DNA of 64,000 bases from Phoma sp. XZ068. Lineage: Eukaryota; Ascomycota; Dothideomycetes; Pleosporales; Didymellaceae. Position 1 is the first letter of the stretch, and the number at the start of each line of letters is the position of its first letter. The stretch is taken from positions 1,426,001 through 1,490,000 of the forward strand of contig RBKR01000003.1 of NCBI GenBank assembly GCA_004835665.1. Direction: 5' to 3'. The notes under the pieces are model-generated. The model did no database searches, was not told the origin of the DNA, and saw only the letters and a list, made by a program, of their open reading frames with translations. Shown here piece by piece: positions 29,157 to 42,200 of this stretch. The position numbers and the translations under genes are program-made.

Positions 29157-30683
29157 TCAGAGTGGGTTCACATTGACAAGGTCGCTGCGATGCCAAGTGG
29201 GGCAGAAGTAATAATCTTTTCGCCTTCGGTAGTAGTTGACGCAGGCAACGTCCGTACACTTGGGCCTGATGTGGCTTGCCTGCGGGTGGGGGTATGTTTG
29301 GGTGTCCATGGCGTGGAGCCAATCATCGGTGGGGATGATTCTGATAGTAAAGTCCGTCATGGCTGCCGTCCTACAGATCATGATGTCTTTCTCGTAGCTG
29401 ATTGCAAGACACTGCGAGGATATGACAGTATCGACAGCATCCACTGGGTAATGAGGCCTAATGCTTAGCTTCTTGCCATTTCTCCCGCTTCCATATCGAT
29501 GACGCCATACTAGCGACGACTCTGAAGGAAGCGGCGGGAATGCTGCTGGTAGAGGTCCTATCTTATCATCCTCTCCCGTCTTGTAGTAAACGAAATGTCC
29601 TATACGGGTCGATGGGCCGAAGAGCATCATTTCAGGTAGAGCATCAGGATGGGACGCGGGGCACAGGGTATCGGCCGGCCCTAGACTTCGAAGCTTCTGG
29701 AACAATGCTCTGAGCTCTGGCGAGGGAATTCGGCCGTCCCCAGTGAGGGTGAGGGTGTCGATGCGGCTGTGGGGTGTCCACTCTAGATTGAGAACCACAG
29801 TGTCCGAGACGAAGGGGCTGGTGCCGAGGCGGGCTCGTGGCCAGGTCGGCGCCTCGGAGGCCGTGCAGCGCTTGTCGTGGCTGGCCTCGTGACACTCAAT
29901 ATTGAAGCTGTTGAGACAAGCTTGCCAGTCCCCTCCTCCGCGCTGCTGCTGCTGCTGCCGCCAGTTGTCGATATGGGCCTTAATTCTGGCCCAGGTGATT
30001 TGAATGTGCTCACATAACTGTACCGATCCCTGCTGGCCTAGACACCGTCGTTCCGGCTGATGCCTCAATGACTGCTGGGAGGGGGAGGGAAATTGGCAAA
30101 CGTCGTGGCGAGTGTGGCAGGCGTAGCAGTAGGGCGTGCTGTACAGGAAATCGAATGAGCCCTTGGGGCTCCGGCGAAACCTCTGCTGGAACTTGCAGTC
30201 GTCGAAGAGCTGATCCCCACAGACATCGTTCCACCGCCTGCAGTTGTCACACCGACCGTCCCTCTGCAAGAGCCGCCGAAATTCTAGCATTGGAACATCG
30301 TGGCGATGGAAAGATTCACCTTTGATAGATCGTGACTTTATCCAAACGACAAGTTGACGGTTGAAAAGTCGTAAGAATATCCTTGAGACTATCCGAAGAC
30401 ACTTTAGCGCAACAACATCGTCGCACAGGAAGTCGAATATACACAGTAGGAGCTCTTCTGGCAGCCGGCTAATCAAGGGACAAAAGCGATTATTGTAGAC
30501 CTGAGCAGCGATAAGCGGGTCCATGGTGCGCTGCAGCCCGCGTAGGGTGAGGAGAAGTGCTTGAGCCTGGTGATTGTCTCGTTCCTCTCCATTAGTCCGC
30601 TTCTCGGCTTCGCATGCCTCTGTCTCCCGGACAAGCTGGCGTTCCTTGCGCCACCTCTGGATTCGTTTTGAAATATAAAGCAT
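29157..30683 (-). CDS. F-box protein
   Basis: 508 residues from the ATG at 30683. The F-box is at about residues 70-115: LPEELLLCIFDFLCDDVVAL followed by a conserved VSRIFLRLF turn. F-box proteins normally bind Skp1 in SCF ubiquitin ligases. The substrate is unknown. A cysteine/histidine-rich section follows (CDNCRRW, then CYACHTRHDVC) that could bind zinc. A short glutamine run (WRQQQQQR) lies near residue 255. The remainder has no recognised repeat. Single exon with no break. The frame stays open upstream of the ATG to a TTG near 30728, so a longer spliced N-terminus is possible. It sits among accessory genes and repeats, as many lineage-specific F-box genes do. Confidence 0.75.
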   Translation of the reverse strand: MLYISKRIQRWRKERQLVRETEACEAEKRTNGEERDNHQAQALLLTLRGLQRTMDPLIAAQVYNNRFCPLISRLPEELLLCIFDFLCDDVVALKCLRIVSRIFLRLFNRQLVVWIKSRSIKGESFHRHDVPMLEFRRLLQRDGRCDNCRRWNDVCGDQLFDDCKFQQRFRRSPKGSFDFLYSTPYCYACHTRHDVCQFPSPSQQSLRHQPERRCLGQQGSVQLCEHIQITWARIKAHIDNWRQQQQQRGGGDWQACLNSFNIECHEASHDKRCTASEAPTWPRARLGTSPFVSDTVVLNLEWTPHSRIDTLTLTGDGRIPSPELRALFQKLRSLGPADTLCPASHPDALPEMMLFGPSTRIGHFVYYKTGEDDKIGPLPAAFPPLPSESSLVWRHRYGSGRNGKKLSIRPHYPVDAVDTVISSQCLAISYEKDIMICRTAAMTDFTIRIIPTDDWLHAMDTQTYPHPQASHIRPKCTDVACVNYYRRRKDYYFCPTWHRSDLVNVNPL

Positions 30684-31420
30684 TCTCGAGTTTCTGGTCA
30701 AGTTGCACGAGGAGTAGAGCTTGGTCAATTGAGGAGTACGCGGTAAACGACCCTATTTTGGTAGCCTTGAGTCACGTGCCCTACCGCTCCCAGTTTTTCC
30801 TGCTTTCGGCGACGTCCATTGGTTTGGTGCTGCGGAGACTATCAATCGTGGTGCATGTTCTCGCCGAGGGTCCGTTCCTATTTCACGGAACCAGGTGCTG
30901 ATTCCAAGCTGAGAAGCTAAGCGAGTTGAACGATAATTTGATGATGCGACTGATGCCACCTCCACCTCGACTGTCCTGATGATGTGCCGCCTCAACTGTC
31001 TTGATGATGTGCCGCCTCAACTGTCTTGATGATGTGCCGCCTTGGCTGTCTTGATGATGCGCTGCCTCAGACTATCTTGATGGATGGTGCCGTTTCGACA
31101 GGATCGTAGTCTACTGTGATTTCCTTCTGACATCGGATTTACACTGGTCTCCTTTGGCAAGGGAAGTACCAAGTGAAGGTCTGATCTTTGCTATCCGCTT
31201 TGATGATGTTCTTAGCGGACCCACCAGTTAATGCACGAGCGTGCAATGCAGGGTACGCCCAATGATGAGGGCGTCTGACCCGTCAGACCGATGCCCGGCC
31301 CGGCCAGGGATAACCCCGACCAGGTGCCGATGTCAGGTAGCGGCTTGGCGACTTGAGGTTCTTTTAACGTGGTTTGTCCTACTCTTCACGGGTTCCTAAC
31401 GTTTTCCTTCGCGGCTGTGC
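30684..31420. other. Intergenic with minisatellite
   Basis: Upstream region of the F-box gene. It contains the 25-bp minisatellite listed separately. No gene seen. Confidence 0.4.
30966..31079 (+). repeat. 25-bp minisatellite, about 4.5 units
   Basis: Tandem copies of TGATGATGTGCCGCCTCAACTGTCT begin at 30978, 31003, 31028 and 31053, preceded by a partial unit from about 30966. The first two full units are identical. The third carries a two-base change (CCTTGGCTGTC) and the last is degenerate, with decay continuing to ~31090. Confidence 0.85.
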
Positions 31421-32034
31421 TCAAGGCCAGCTGTTGATGACGGCCCTCATGCTTTCATGGAGGTCCCGAAACTCGGCAAGCGTGGCTCGAGCGTTGATGG
31501 CCTCCTGCCGGGCCTGCTCGATCTTGTGCTCGGCGGCCATGACCTGTGCTTGGGCGGCGGCGAGGGAGACACGGACGGCGGCGAGGGAGGCTTGGGCGGC
31601 GGCGGCCGTCTCGGCGGCTCGGGCGCGGTCCCGCCAGTCCTCAAGCTTGAACGGCGAAAAGAGACTGTCCACCCACAGGACAACAGCAGACAAGCCCTCC
31701 AGAATCCAATGGCATCTGGAATGGCCTAGTGGCCTCGACTCGACAGACTGGGCCCAGCGGGTCATGCAACCCCAGGCGGCGGCGAGGCGGGCGGGGAGAG
31801 CCGAGAAGAAGACGAACATGGCGGCAGCGGCCATGAGAGGGGTGGGGAGGGGGGCTTTACGTTGCCAGCGATGGTCTCGAGCTGTTTCTCGAGCTTTTTG
31901 AGAACAGTCTTAAGCTCCTCATCGGTATGAGCAGGGGCGTTCACCCCGGAGACAAGAAGAAAGAGAAGGAAGCAGAACAAAATGGTCGTGGTCGTCATCG
32001 TCATCATCGTTAACGTTGTCACTGATCCTAACAT
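31421..32034 (-). CDS. Small signal-peptide/coiled-coil protein, hypothetical
   Basis: Two exons, 31861-32034 and 31421-31747, separated by a 113-bp intron (GTAAAG donor, GGCCCAG acceptor), give 166 residues. The N-terminus MTTTTILFCFLLFLLVSGVNA is a signal peptide or membrane anchor, preceded by a short stretch. A charged helix follows (TDEELKTVLKKLEKQLETIAG). The second exon has a possible membrane segment (GLSAVVLWVDSLFSPF) and an Ala-rich coiled coil (RARAAETAAAAQASL onward). No known family. The GC-rich alanine coding stretch also opens other frames, so expression evidence would be needed to be sure. Confidence 0.45.
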
Positions 32035-33182
32035 CACAAATGAGAACGATCAGGCTTCAAAGTTTTGTTTACTTCAGAGTCCTGGGCTCCTGCCATTCTA
32101 CACTGATGGGTGCTTCTCAGTTTCTGCTACCATGCGCGCTTCTGTAAGTACTGCCTTCCCTCTTTACACAAATAGCCAGCTATTCAGACGTGCTTGAATG
32201 TTACCAGCACCCTCAATGCGCCTTTCGAGGAAGCGTAACTCCGAGCTCCAAACGTATTGAGCATCCGAGCCAGAGGTGAGGTATCTCTCTCTTGCCACAG
32301 GTTACCAAGTGAGCACTGTCAGGTCTTTCACTGTCCCTTTTCAACCAAATCCGCCTAGTCATTCCGCAGCGGTCGTCATTATCTTGCTCATTATTGCGTT
32401 GCTGCTCAGTTTCAATTGCTCGGCGGCCGTCGACTTTCCTGCATGACCTGTGCGGCCTCACAACCCACATACACCAGCAAGGTTGCTGTTTTTTGCGTTG
32501 CCCTTGCTCTAGTTGAACTGTAGCCTCCAAAGCCAGTTGAGTCAAGCATTTCTAACGGGCGCTCATATCTTGGAGCAAACAGTTGTTGATGAGATGTATT
32601 CAAAGTAAACAACAAGGCTGAGCGCCGGAGGTAAGATGTTTGCATGAAGCCCACGTAAGCCAACATGCTAGCGCAGTTGCCTCCGTCTCAAAGGCGGCGC
32701 AATACGAAGAACCATTCTTCTCATAGGCAAAAATCCTGTCAGCAACGGCTAGATGTACAATCCTCTCTCTACCACGTAAAAACGCTCTAATTTACTATAG
32801 CTAACTTTTAGCATAGATTTAAGTCTAAGAAGAATATATCACATGCTGAGAGTTATTTATTCTGCTGTAATGTAGGTTGTATTGCTAAGATAGTGTTCAG
32901 TCAGGTGTTCGATCAAGTAGAGCGACCTTCATCGTGCCGCCACTAGAAATATCAACTTGTGAATCGCAATCCTGGTTTGAAGGAGAAGAAGAAGAAAGTC
33001 CTTTAATTCAAAAATTACGCCTGCACCTAAGAAATGCAGAGAGGGAGCTCAAACAACTCAACCCGTACCGTGTAGTGCAACGCATCTAGCATGCCAAACG
33101 CCTTTCCTAACCCCAGAAATCCTAGTAGAACAAACGCCTATACAAAAGAACTCAACAATCCCATGAGCCTAAGCTAAGGAGC
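32035..33182. other. Intergenic, no gene seen; AT-rich patch
   Basis: An AT-rich patch at about 32760-32900 shares a 16-base identity with 45351-45366. No intact coding frame is recognised. Confidence 0.4.
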
Positions 33183-36100
33183 TTAGCTGCCTCCATGACT
33201 TCTTAACCGCCTTCCTCCAACTTGCCCAGGCCCAATAGAGCTTGAAAAGTTGGTAATGCTCAGGTTCTCCCTCTCCTCCTTCCCAGCGCCGCCACCAACC
33301 GTCTTCCGCATCATCTTCTTCATTGGCAGCTTACTTCCCTCATCACTACCCTTTAGCTTCTTATTCGGTGGTGCAGCCATAACAACAGAATCGCTCGACC
33401 GCGAAACAAGCGGCAGAGGCTGGGTGTGCGCGCTCTCCTGGGCGACGATGTTAACGTCGAGTTCGCGCAAGGATATGGGAGCGGTGTGGTTTTGGGCATG
33501 CGCACTGATGGAGCGTGTGAAATCGGGCTTTGCGGGTGGGAAGAGCTCGGTGGTGGAGTCGGCGGACGAGGTGGCGTCAATGAAGATGGGTTGTTTGGTT
33601 GGGCTGCGGGTGGTGTCGTCTGAGGAGACGGGGTGGTCGCGGAGACGCGAGATGATAGTTTCGTGATCTTCGGTGCGCGGGAGGTTGGAAGGAATGTGGT
33701 AGTTGACACGTTGGGGTGTTTGGCCGGTAGGATTGTATTCGATGAGGTTCTGTGCGCCAACGGTTTCGCGGAGCTCGTGGAGAGGTGCGCGGATAGTGGC
33801 ATCGGCGGACAGGGATGATAATGTCTCCTTGAGTGTACTCTGCTGAGCTGATACGTCGGCCTCAAGAGATTGAACGCGTTCGAAGGATGTAGAGAGATGT
33901 TCACCAATGCTGGAGTAAGAAGACTGGACAGTAGACGACAGCGTAGCGAGCGAAGCAGTATGGGCTGTGTGGTGAACATTGTTCTGTTCGCGGATGCGAG
34001 ACACAATGTCGTCAAGTGAGTGCAGTTGGGTATCGAGATGTGCCATCTGGGTCTCCACTGTCTTCACTGTGTTCGCGTGCACCGATGTGGTGGTATCCTT
34101 AAGCAGATCCGAATGCTGCGTAGCCATCTCGTAGTCACCTCGAAGCTTCGTCTTCATGGCATCTCTCGATGTTGTGACCCCGGCTACAATGCTCTTGGAC
34201 TGGTTGTTCCAGGCCTCAATGCCGGCCATGTACGCGCTCTGCTGTGTTTCGAAGGCTGCGTTCGCAGCTCCCAGCTCTGCACCAACACTGGCAAGCTTCT
34301 CGTTCATTCGCTTGTCTTGGGCATCTGCATTAGCTCCGAGGAGCGCAGTGATCTGTTGCAGTAGTTCCTGACGTTCCTCGGCGGACTTCTGCTTCTCCTC
34401 GTCAACTACCTGCGCCAGTCGTCCTTGGGTGTGGCTGTTCGCTGCTAGCAACGCCGCGTTGGCTTCGAGGACTTCTGCATGCAAACGGTCGTTCTCAGCC
34501 TGTTGTGCGTTGAGACTCTTGACGAGCCCATCAAATGTAGCTTTGAAGTCGCGCCCCAAGTTCGCGTATGACTGGTGTAGTTCATCTCGGAAACCGTCAA
34601 GTTCGGTAATGATATTGGCTGAGATTTGCTCTGCTGCAGAGGAGAGCTCATCAAGACCAGACCCAATTTTCGATTTGACATTCTCACGTAGAGTTTTGAT
34701 CTCTTCCAGAACTTCGTTCATGTCATCACGAGTTTTCGCGGTCTGCTGATCCACCTCTTGCTCCGATGTCTGGTATACTTGCATCTTCTCTTGCAAGAAA
34801 GTCTGGGATGCACCGAGTTGTTCGAGCTCATCCCTGACAAAGTCCTGCATACGTGCCGAGAGCAAGTCCATGATCTGTCCTTGCTGTTGCTGGAAATCCT
34901 CGATCCGGTCCTCAACCATGCGAGTTGTGTCCAAAACATGGTTTTGCGAGGTGGCCCAGTTGCGACGGTTTTGAGATTGCAGATCTGACTTTCGGCGAAT
35001 CTTCGATCGTAGACCATCAAGATCTGAGGTGGTCTTGCCGAGTGTTGAGATCATTCCGTACCCAATCTCTGCAAGTTCACCCTCAGTCTTTTCATGTGCT
35101 TTCCGGAGTTCCCCCTCTTCGGCGAGATTCTGGCGAGTGTGCTCCAACACAATCTCAGTCTTCTCTAGTATGCCCTTTGTGCCATCCAGAGCGAGTTGAG
35201 TCTGCTCGTTGTCCTTCTTAAGCGTCTGGAAGTTCGTTGTGATCTTGAATAATTCCTCAACCCTGTTGCGGAGGTTGACTTCCATCGTCTCAATTCGGTC
35301 CCGTTGTTCCTCGCTAAGGATGCGTCGCGACTCGCTGATTGTGGTGATCTCCTCGTAGTTCTCCTGGGTGAGATAAACACCGTTGCGCTGCCGTGTTGCG
35401 ATAAGCTCGCTCTTTAACTTCTCGATCTCGACCGTGAACTCTCTGAGCAGCGTCTTCTTGTTGATGGCCTGGTTGACTTGGGGCTTGTTTCGAATGTTCT
35501 TCGCGCGGAAAGCATAGTCGAGCGTGGAAATAGTCTCCTCTAGGTTACTCTTCGCTGGCGACAACGTCGCGATGATGCAGGTTTTGGTTCGACCGCCGAG
35601 GGAATCTTGCAAAAGTCGTGTCAGTTTCGACTCGCGATACGGGATGTGAGAACTGCGTTCGACCAGGGCGTTGATAACGCGACCGAGAGTGAGCAAACTC
35701 TTGTTGATCAGGCCAGCCTCGGCGGCGCGCTTGTTCTCTGCTCCGCTGCGCTGGATGTTCTCACTACCAGCCAGATCGACAAGGTTGAGCTTTCCGGCGC
35801 TCAAGTACTCTTGTCCATCTTCTGCAGTGCGTTTGATATACACTGTAATTGTGAAGACTGTGTGGCTTCGAGAACTCAAGTCATTGCACTTTGTCGCCGC
35901 CACTTGACGCTTGTGGCTACCAGAGCGCAAAAGCTGGATACCCTCTCGGGCGGTCTTCAAGTGGCACTCTTCCATGCCTTGAACCATCGTTGTAGTCTGC
36001 CCCTTCTTGCTGTTGTCGTCGAAAATCTTCAGCTTCGCTGAGTCGTCTGCCGCGCATAGATCGCGCAGCTCTTCGTTGTAGAGTTCGATGAAGGAACATT

Positions 36101-36792
36101 TGACGGAATTCTCGGTTTCTTCCTGTTCGAGTTTGTCGAAAAGCGCGTAGAGAACACGAGGAACGATACCAGCGGCGTCTGGAAGGGGGAGGACGTCGGA
36201 GATGTCACCAGTCATTGTGTACGTTTTTCCAGTACCAGTCTGGCCGTATGCGAAGATGGTGCAGTTGAAACCATCGAGGACCTACACCATGTTAGAAGCA
36301 GTCTCAGAGAGCAGTTAGCTGCATTGTAAATACCTCGTCGATAATAGGCGCAACAACCTCATCAAAGACCATGCCTTGATCTGCGGCAGATGAGAAGACC
36401 TTGTCAAACTGGTAGGTCTTGTTGCTGAGCGCACTCGGGCCCATGGAGAGCTCGACTGTGTTGCCCTTGATGCCGTTGGTGGTCACAACGACACCGCTAT
36501 TCTCGCGTACTTCGCGGTCATTGCGGCCACGGCATCGGACCACGACGTTGATATTCGTCTCCTGTCCGATGTCTTCAAAATCGGTTGCTTTCCTCTTGAG
36601 TGGCGATGAGCGTGGTGTGCCTCTTGTCCTTGTGGAAGCTACTGATTCTGCTCGCGATGTGCGCCCGTCAAGCATGGGCGTGGCAGAGCGGCCACGGAGG
36701 ACGTTGTTTGCTGCCTGTCGCGAAGCTGGTGGGCGCATGGTGGATGTTGTGCGCTTCACCGCCGGCGCGCCTGGTCTCGGGAGGCCAGACAT
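33183..36792 (-). CDS. bimC: Kinesin-5 (BimC/Cin8/Eg5) mitotic motor
   Basis: Plus-end-directed homotetrameric kinesin that slides antiparallel spindle microtubules apart. Exons 36334-36792 and 33183-36281 with a 52-bp intron give 1185 residues. An N-terminal basic Ser/Pro-rich extension (1-80) precedes the motor domain (~80-430): P-loop GQTGTGKT, switch I NDLSSRSH and switch II DLAGSE are all intact. The neck RAKNIRNKPQVNQ is characteristic of kinesin-5. A long coiled coil fills ~440-900. The tail has the BimC box, with TPQR near residue 1008 as the expected cyclin-dependent kinase site. It shares a promoter region with the divergent PHAF1-like gene. Confidence 0.96.
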
Positions 36793-37362
36793 GTCGAATT
36801 GTGTTGGCTGTGGTGGTTAGTGAGGTTGGCTGTGGTGCATTCGTGCTGTGTTGACGCACGTAAACAACAAAACAAGCGTTGCAGGGATCCCGGTGGGGCC
36901 CGAACGCGCTAACGGCAGCCGCCCGAGCTGTCCCCTCCGTCATCTACGGCAGCTCAACACCTGCATCTGCAACTAACCTGGCTGTTTGATCTGACTTACC
37001 CTTGATTTGCTTTGCATTGCACATGATACCCCGACTCGCGCATCTACATTGCTCTCCATAGGTTTTTGGAGCGCTGCCATAGAAAGGAAGCTCAACACGG
37101 CCTTGCATATCCCCGCCAGCGCCGCCCCTCATCTCAACACAGCTCCTCCATAAGGTCGAGCTCTGCACCTCGTGGGTAGGTACACTGTAGCGCCCTCGAC
37201 TATTGCGAGTGAGTCGTCGTTGGAAATCGTAGACCGACGTCACATCGGCCACTTCACTGTGTCCACGTGAACGAGCACAAGACCACTCCCACCACGCGCG
37301 CCTGCGCATAGGCTAGTGACACCGACTGCGGCGAACGAACACTCCTCAGACACTCACGCAAG
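36793..37362. promoter_or_regulatory. Divergent promoter region, bimC / PHAF1-like gene
   Basis: 570 bp between the two start codons. A minus-strand frame at 36944-37309 has no domain and is rejected. No specific factor site is claimed. Confidence 0.4.
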
Positions 37363-38979
37363 ATGGAGGAAGCTAGTATGCAGCTCCAACCAGGGCGCAG
37401 TGTGGGCTTCATGAGTGAGCAGCCTATCTGTGAGACCCTGCACGTTACTGACTGAACCACAGCGCTCGGCTGCTCCCTGCATGATATCCTCACGACGATT
37501 AAAGCCGAAGTGAAGGCATTTCCGCGGTTCCAGCTTTACCACGATGACCTCCGTCCCATCTCATCCCCCGTACAGCTCGTGCTACCGGACAACGGTCTGC
37601 GACTGCAGTTTGATGGCCCCGATCAGCGTTTGAGGTTGATCGAGGTGCTCGACTTCACAAAGGCTCGACTAGTATACAAGGATATCGAAGTGTTCAGGCC
37701 TGCTGACATGCACGGCGGCGTGGCAGGACCCAGATTTAGGCACATCTATGACAAGCTGCTTGGGCCTACGTATGGCGGAGAATACTTGCCACCAAAATCT
37801 GAAGACCCAAATGCAAGAGGGACATATAATCTGTCATACCCCGGTATTGCATTCAACTTCCCAGTACAGAATTCTGCGTACTCGCCCAAGAAGGACTTCA
37901 TCTCGTTATTGTCGTCCTCCGCGACAGGCCCTGCAACCTCTATGGCCGTATTCAGCGGCGAGTCGTGGCAGAAGGCGCGGGCGACGCTCTTCACGGCAAC
38001 ACCTTCCAATCCGAGGTCCGCGGCGCTGGTAGGTACTAAGGGTCCAGGAGGTGGCCCTGATGAGATTGAACTTGTCAAGGTGCATGGCGAAGGGAGAGTC
38101 GAACTAGTTAGACGATCAAGCCCTCCTTTTTGGATCGTGCTCAGCGAGACGACACCCCAAGACCTCATCATGGAACTCGGAGCACCGGACTCCATCTACC
38201 GTAAGAATGACCATCGACTGTCAATACACAAAGACCGAACCACCAGCGATACGTCTGATCACTCACCGGGTGGGCTGACACCCGAGGATATATTGGACTC
38301 GGACCGCGGCTCAGCGATTGGCACAGACAACGAAGAAGACTGGGAAGAGGACGACGATGCGGCGCTTGAAGCTCAGGAGCGAGAAATCGCGGCAGCAGAG
38401 CACTTCTACAACTACTACCATCACGGCTTCGACATATTGATTTCGCAACCCACAAATATTTCACCGCCTTCGCCCACAGCGGAGCGCAAAGAAGCGGATC
38501 TTCACGACGAAGGTGAACTGGGCGCGCAGCCACTCAATCACCTGACCGCCACCAAGATCATCTTCCACGGCAATATCCCAGGCTCTTACCAGTTTAACAG
38601 ACACAGGAGAAGCAGATGGACATTGGAACATGTCCCCTCAGCGCAGTATCGGGAAGCTTTGAACTCCGAGATGCGCTTTAGCGACATCTCAGGTCGGCTG
38701 AAAGAAGTGTTCAAGACTTACTACGACAACGAGGAACAGGAACGGTTGCAACAGCGTGGCATGGCTCTTAACAGGGGCTGGGGCGACAGTCCTGGCAGCA
38801 GTTGCGAGCTTCTTGGAGGCTGGGAGGATGCATCTGGCCGGCGGAGTAAGTTTGCGAATGCTGGGAGTGTTACGGTGGACGGTGCCACAGATGTCGGAAA
38901 CGTGGAGCTGTTTGGATTTCCAGGCATGGTTTTCGAGGTGTTGAAAAACGGTGCAGTGAGCTCTCTGACTGTGTACTGA
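37363..38979 (+). CDS. PHAF1/UPF0183 family protein
   Basis: Homologue of human C16orf70 (PHAF1/MYTHO), a protein tied to autophagosomes and phosphoinositides in animals. Its fungal role is little studied. Exons 37363-37414 and 37463-38979 with a 48-bp intron give 522 residues. Family features include the N-terminal LQPGRSVGFMTLGCSLHDIL, LPDNGLRLQFDGPDQRLRLI, TYNLSYPGIAFNFP, PPFWIVLSETTPQDLIMELG and ELGAPDSIYRKNDHRLSIH. The C-terminal GFPGMVFEVLKNGAVSSLTVY closes the domain. A long acidic, probably disordered insertion (around residues 255-330, with NEEDWEEDDDAALEAQERE) interrupts the fold and is common in fungal members. The first exon was set by the conserved start and phase. Confidence 0.88.
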
Positions 38980-39240
38980 GTATGAGTCGACCTCTGAAAT
39001 GTGACTGTTGGTATGAGTCGAGTTTTTTACAGTGACTCAACAAAGCCATCATATAGAACAGCAGAGCATAGCACGTTAATTTACGAAATCAACAATCTTA
39101 TTTCGACTTCGTCAGTCACCGTTGCTCTTTGCTCTATGGCCGACCAATCTCCAGCGACGGCCGAGGCATCGCCGGTTGCGGACCTCCGAAGCTCAAATCA
39201 CCAAAAAACATCACAAGCTACAACACCTCTTAACGATGCC

Positions 39241-42200
39241 ATGCTAACCCCAACGCGCATTCTCCGCGCATCCTACTCGTCAACTCTGCGCCTGCCGAAA
39301 TCGCCTTTCCCACCGCGTCCTCTCCCGGACAAGACACCGCTCTACCTGCAACGATGCACCGATGACCTCTACGCATGGCAGCGCACGCGCAACGCCAAAC
39401 CATTCACTCTCCACGACGGGCCGCCCTACGCCAATGGGCCGCTCCACATTGGCCATGCCCTGAATAAGATCACAAAAGACATCATCTGCCGCTTCCACGT
39501 CTCGCAAGGCCAGAATGTGTCCTACATCCCCGGCTGGGACTGTCACGGCCTCCCCATCGAGATCAAAGCCTTGCAAGCCGCGAAGAAATCCCTCGGCGAC
39601 ACCGATGCCGTCTCCATTCGCGCCGCTGCACGTGAACTCGCCGCTACAACTGTCGAAACGCAGAAGCGCGGGTTCAAAGAATGGGGCGTCATGGGCGATT
39701 GGGAGAATGCGTATCAGACCATGGAGAAGGGCTTTGAGCTGAGGCAGCTGGAAGTCTTTAAGGAGATGTGGGAGAAGGGATTGGTGTACAGGCAGTTCAA
39801 GCCTGTGTATTGGAGTCCGAGTTCCAGGACGGCGTTGGCTGAGGCTGAACTCGAGTATGACGAGGGTCACAAGAGTCTTGCGGCGTTTGTGAGATTTCCG
39901 GCGCATATCGCGGAGGGGTTGAAGGCAAAACTGAAAGAGAACGGTGTTCAAGGGGACGTTAATATGGTCATCTGGACAACTACGCCCTGGACCTTGCCGG
40001 CGAATAAAGCGATTGCTGTGCATAGAGATATGGAGTATTCTGTTGTGAAGGACACGGAGATAGATGGTGAGCTGACACTCGTCGCGGCGACAAGAGTATC
40101 AGAGTACGAGAAAGTGCTTGAGCGCAAGCTTGAGGTTGTCGTGTCTGGGTTGCGCGGATCAGATCTCGCTGGAAAACTTCAGTATGAGAACCCCTTCCAG
40201 AAAGCAAACGGACTGCAGCCGGTCATTCACGCGGATTTCGTCACCGATTCATCCGGTACTGGATTGGTTCACTTCGCTCCCGGTCACGGAATGGACGACT
40301 ACCACGTTTGCCAGGCTATAGGCATCCCTGCGTTTGCGCCAGTAGACGATGCTGGTGCTTTCACCAAAGACGCGTTCCCTGAGCAGCCAGAGCTTCTTGA
40401 AGGATTGCCTGTGTCTGACGAGAAGAGGACTGGCTCACGAGCTGTGTGCGACTACCTTGAGAAGCAAGGCCTCCTTCGCGCAAAGCATAACTATCGCCAC
40501 AAGTACCCCATCGACTGGAGAACAAAGCAGCCGGTCATCGTACGAGCGACCGAGCAGTGGTTCGCTGATGTCGGTGATCTCAAGGATGCATCGATGAAGG
40601 CTATCGCCGATGTACACTTCCTCCCTGAAACAGGTCGACCGCGTCTGGAGAGCTTCATCCAAGGTCGCACCCAATGGTGCATTTCACGCCAACGCGCATG
40701 GGGTGTGCCTATCCCTGCTCTTTACAAGGTTCAAGGCGACATCCTCGAAGCCACCATGGACTCTGAAACCATTCAGCACCTAATCAGCACGATCAAAGAG
40801 CGTGGCATCGACGCCTGGTGGACAGATGCTCCCTCAGACCCAGCCTGGACACCTTCTCACCTCGCTGAGACAGGGACCTTCATCCGTGGACGCGACACGA
40901 TGGATGTTTGGTTTGACAGCGGCACCTCCTGGAAGCTCCTGCCACAGTCCAAAGATGCACCCGTAGCAGACGTCTACCTCGAAGGTACTGACCAGCACCG
41001 TGGATGGTTCCAATCTTCACTCCTCACTCACATCGCCACACAAAACTACTCATCCGGCGTCGCACGTGCGCCATACAAGACGCTCATCACACATGGCTTC
41101 ACGCTTGACTCTGACGGTCGTAAGATGAGCAAGTCTCTCGGCAATGTGATCTCTCCAAGCCAGATCATGAGTGGTGAACTTCTCCCACCCATCAAACGTA
41201 AAAAGCAAAAAGGCCAGCCAGCACCAGCTCCCAGCGCAAGCCCAACATACGACGGCATGGGCGCTGATGCACTCCGTCTCTGGGCCGCCAGCAGCGACTA
41301 CATGCGCGACGTCACCATCGGCCAGCCCGTTCTGCAGTCTGTGAATCAGGCCCTCCACAAATACCGAGTGACATTCAAGTGGCTGCTCGGCGTACTGTCA
41401 CTGCCGTCTTGCCCACCGACATTCGAGTCATTCAACAGTCTGCGCGATGAGCTTCCAACTTCACCTCTCCTCATCGACACCCTAGCTCTGCAAAGGTTGA
41501 GTCAGGTATCGGCGGATGTTCACTCATACTACGCACGCTACGAGTTCTTCAAGTCTTTGAACACGCTCAACAGATACATTGCTACCGATCTTAGCGCGTT
41601 CTACTTTGAAACTCTCAAGGACAGGATTTACACTGGTCATACTTCCGACTGTGTCACCCTGCAGTCACACCTAGGCCTCATCTTCTACGAACTCCTGCAG
41701 ATCCTTGCGCCAGTAACACCGCTGCTGGTTGAAGAGGTATGGGATCATGTCCCAGCTGCTCTGAGAGAGAAGAGCACGCACCCGAGTAAGGCAGTGTGGG
41801 GTGCATTGCCCGCAACGAGTGCAGCAAAGGCAAAGGCACTAGACAGCGTGCTTGAGAGGTTGAACGAGATCGGTGATGCAGTCAAGGTTGCACAGGAGCG
41901 ACTTAGGGCAGAAAAGAAGATTGGATCTGGTCTCGAGACAGCCGTCACGCTCGTTATGTCTCCCGACGCTATTTACGAGTTCAACGCACTGCTACAGTCT
42001 TGCGTGCCACATGCTGAGTTGGACGTGCAAAACCAGCTCTCCGGTCTTCTGGTCGTCAGCGACTTCCAGATGAGCGCTGCCCAGCCCGACGTAGCAGACG
42101 CATGGGCATGGTCCGCGTCAGAACCCATTAAGAGTACCAGCGAGAACAGCTTTCTCAAGGACGCAAAGGTTTTAGTCCACCCTCCGCCGCTGGACAAGTG

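Noticed and set aside
31374..31901. Plus-strand 175-codon frame
   Set aside because: Ala/Arg-rich shadow of the GC-rich coiled-coil coding strand on the minus strand.
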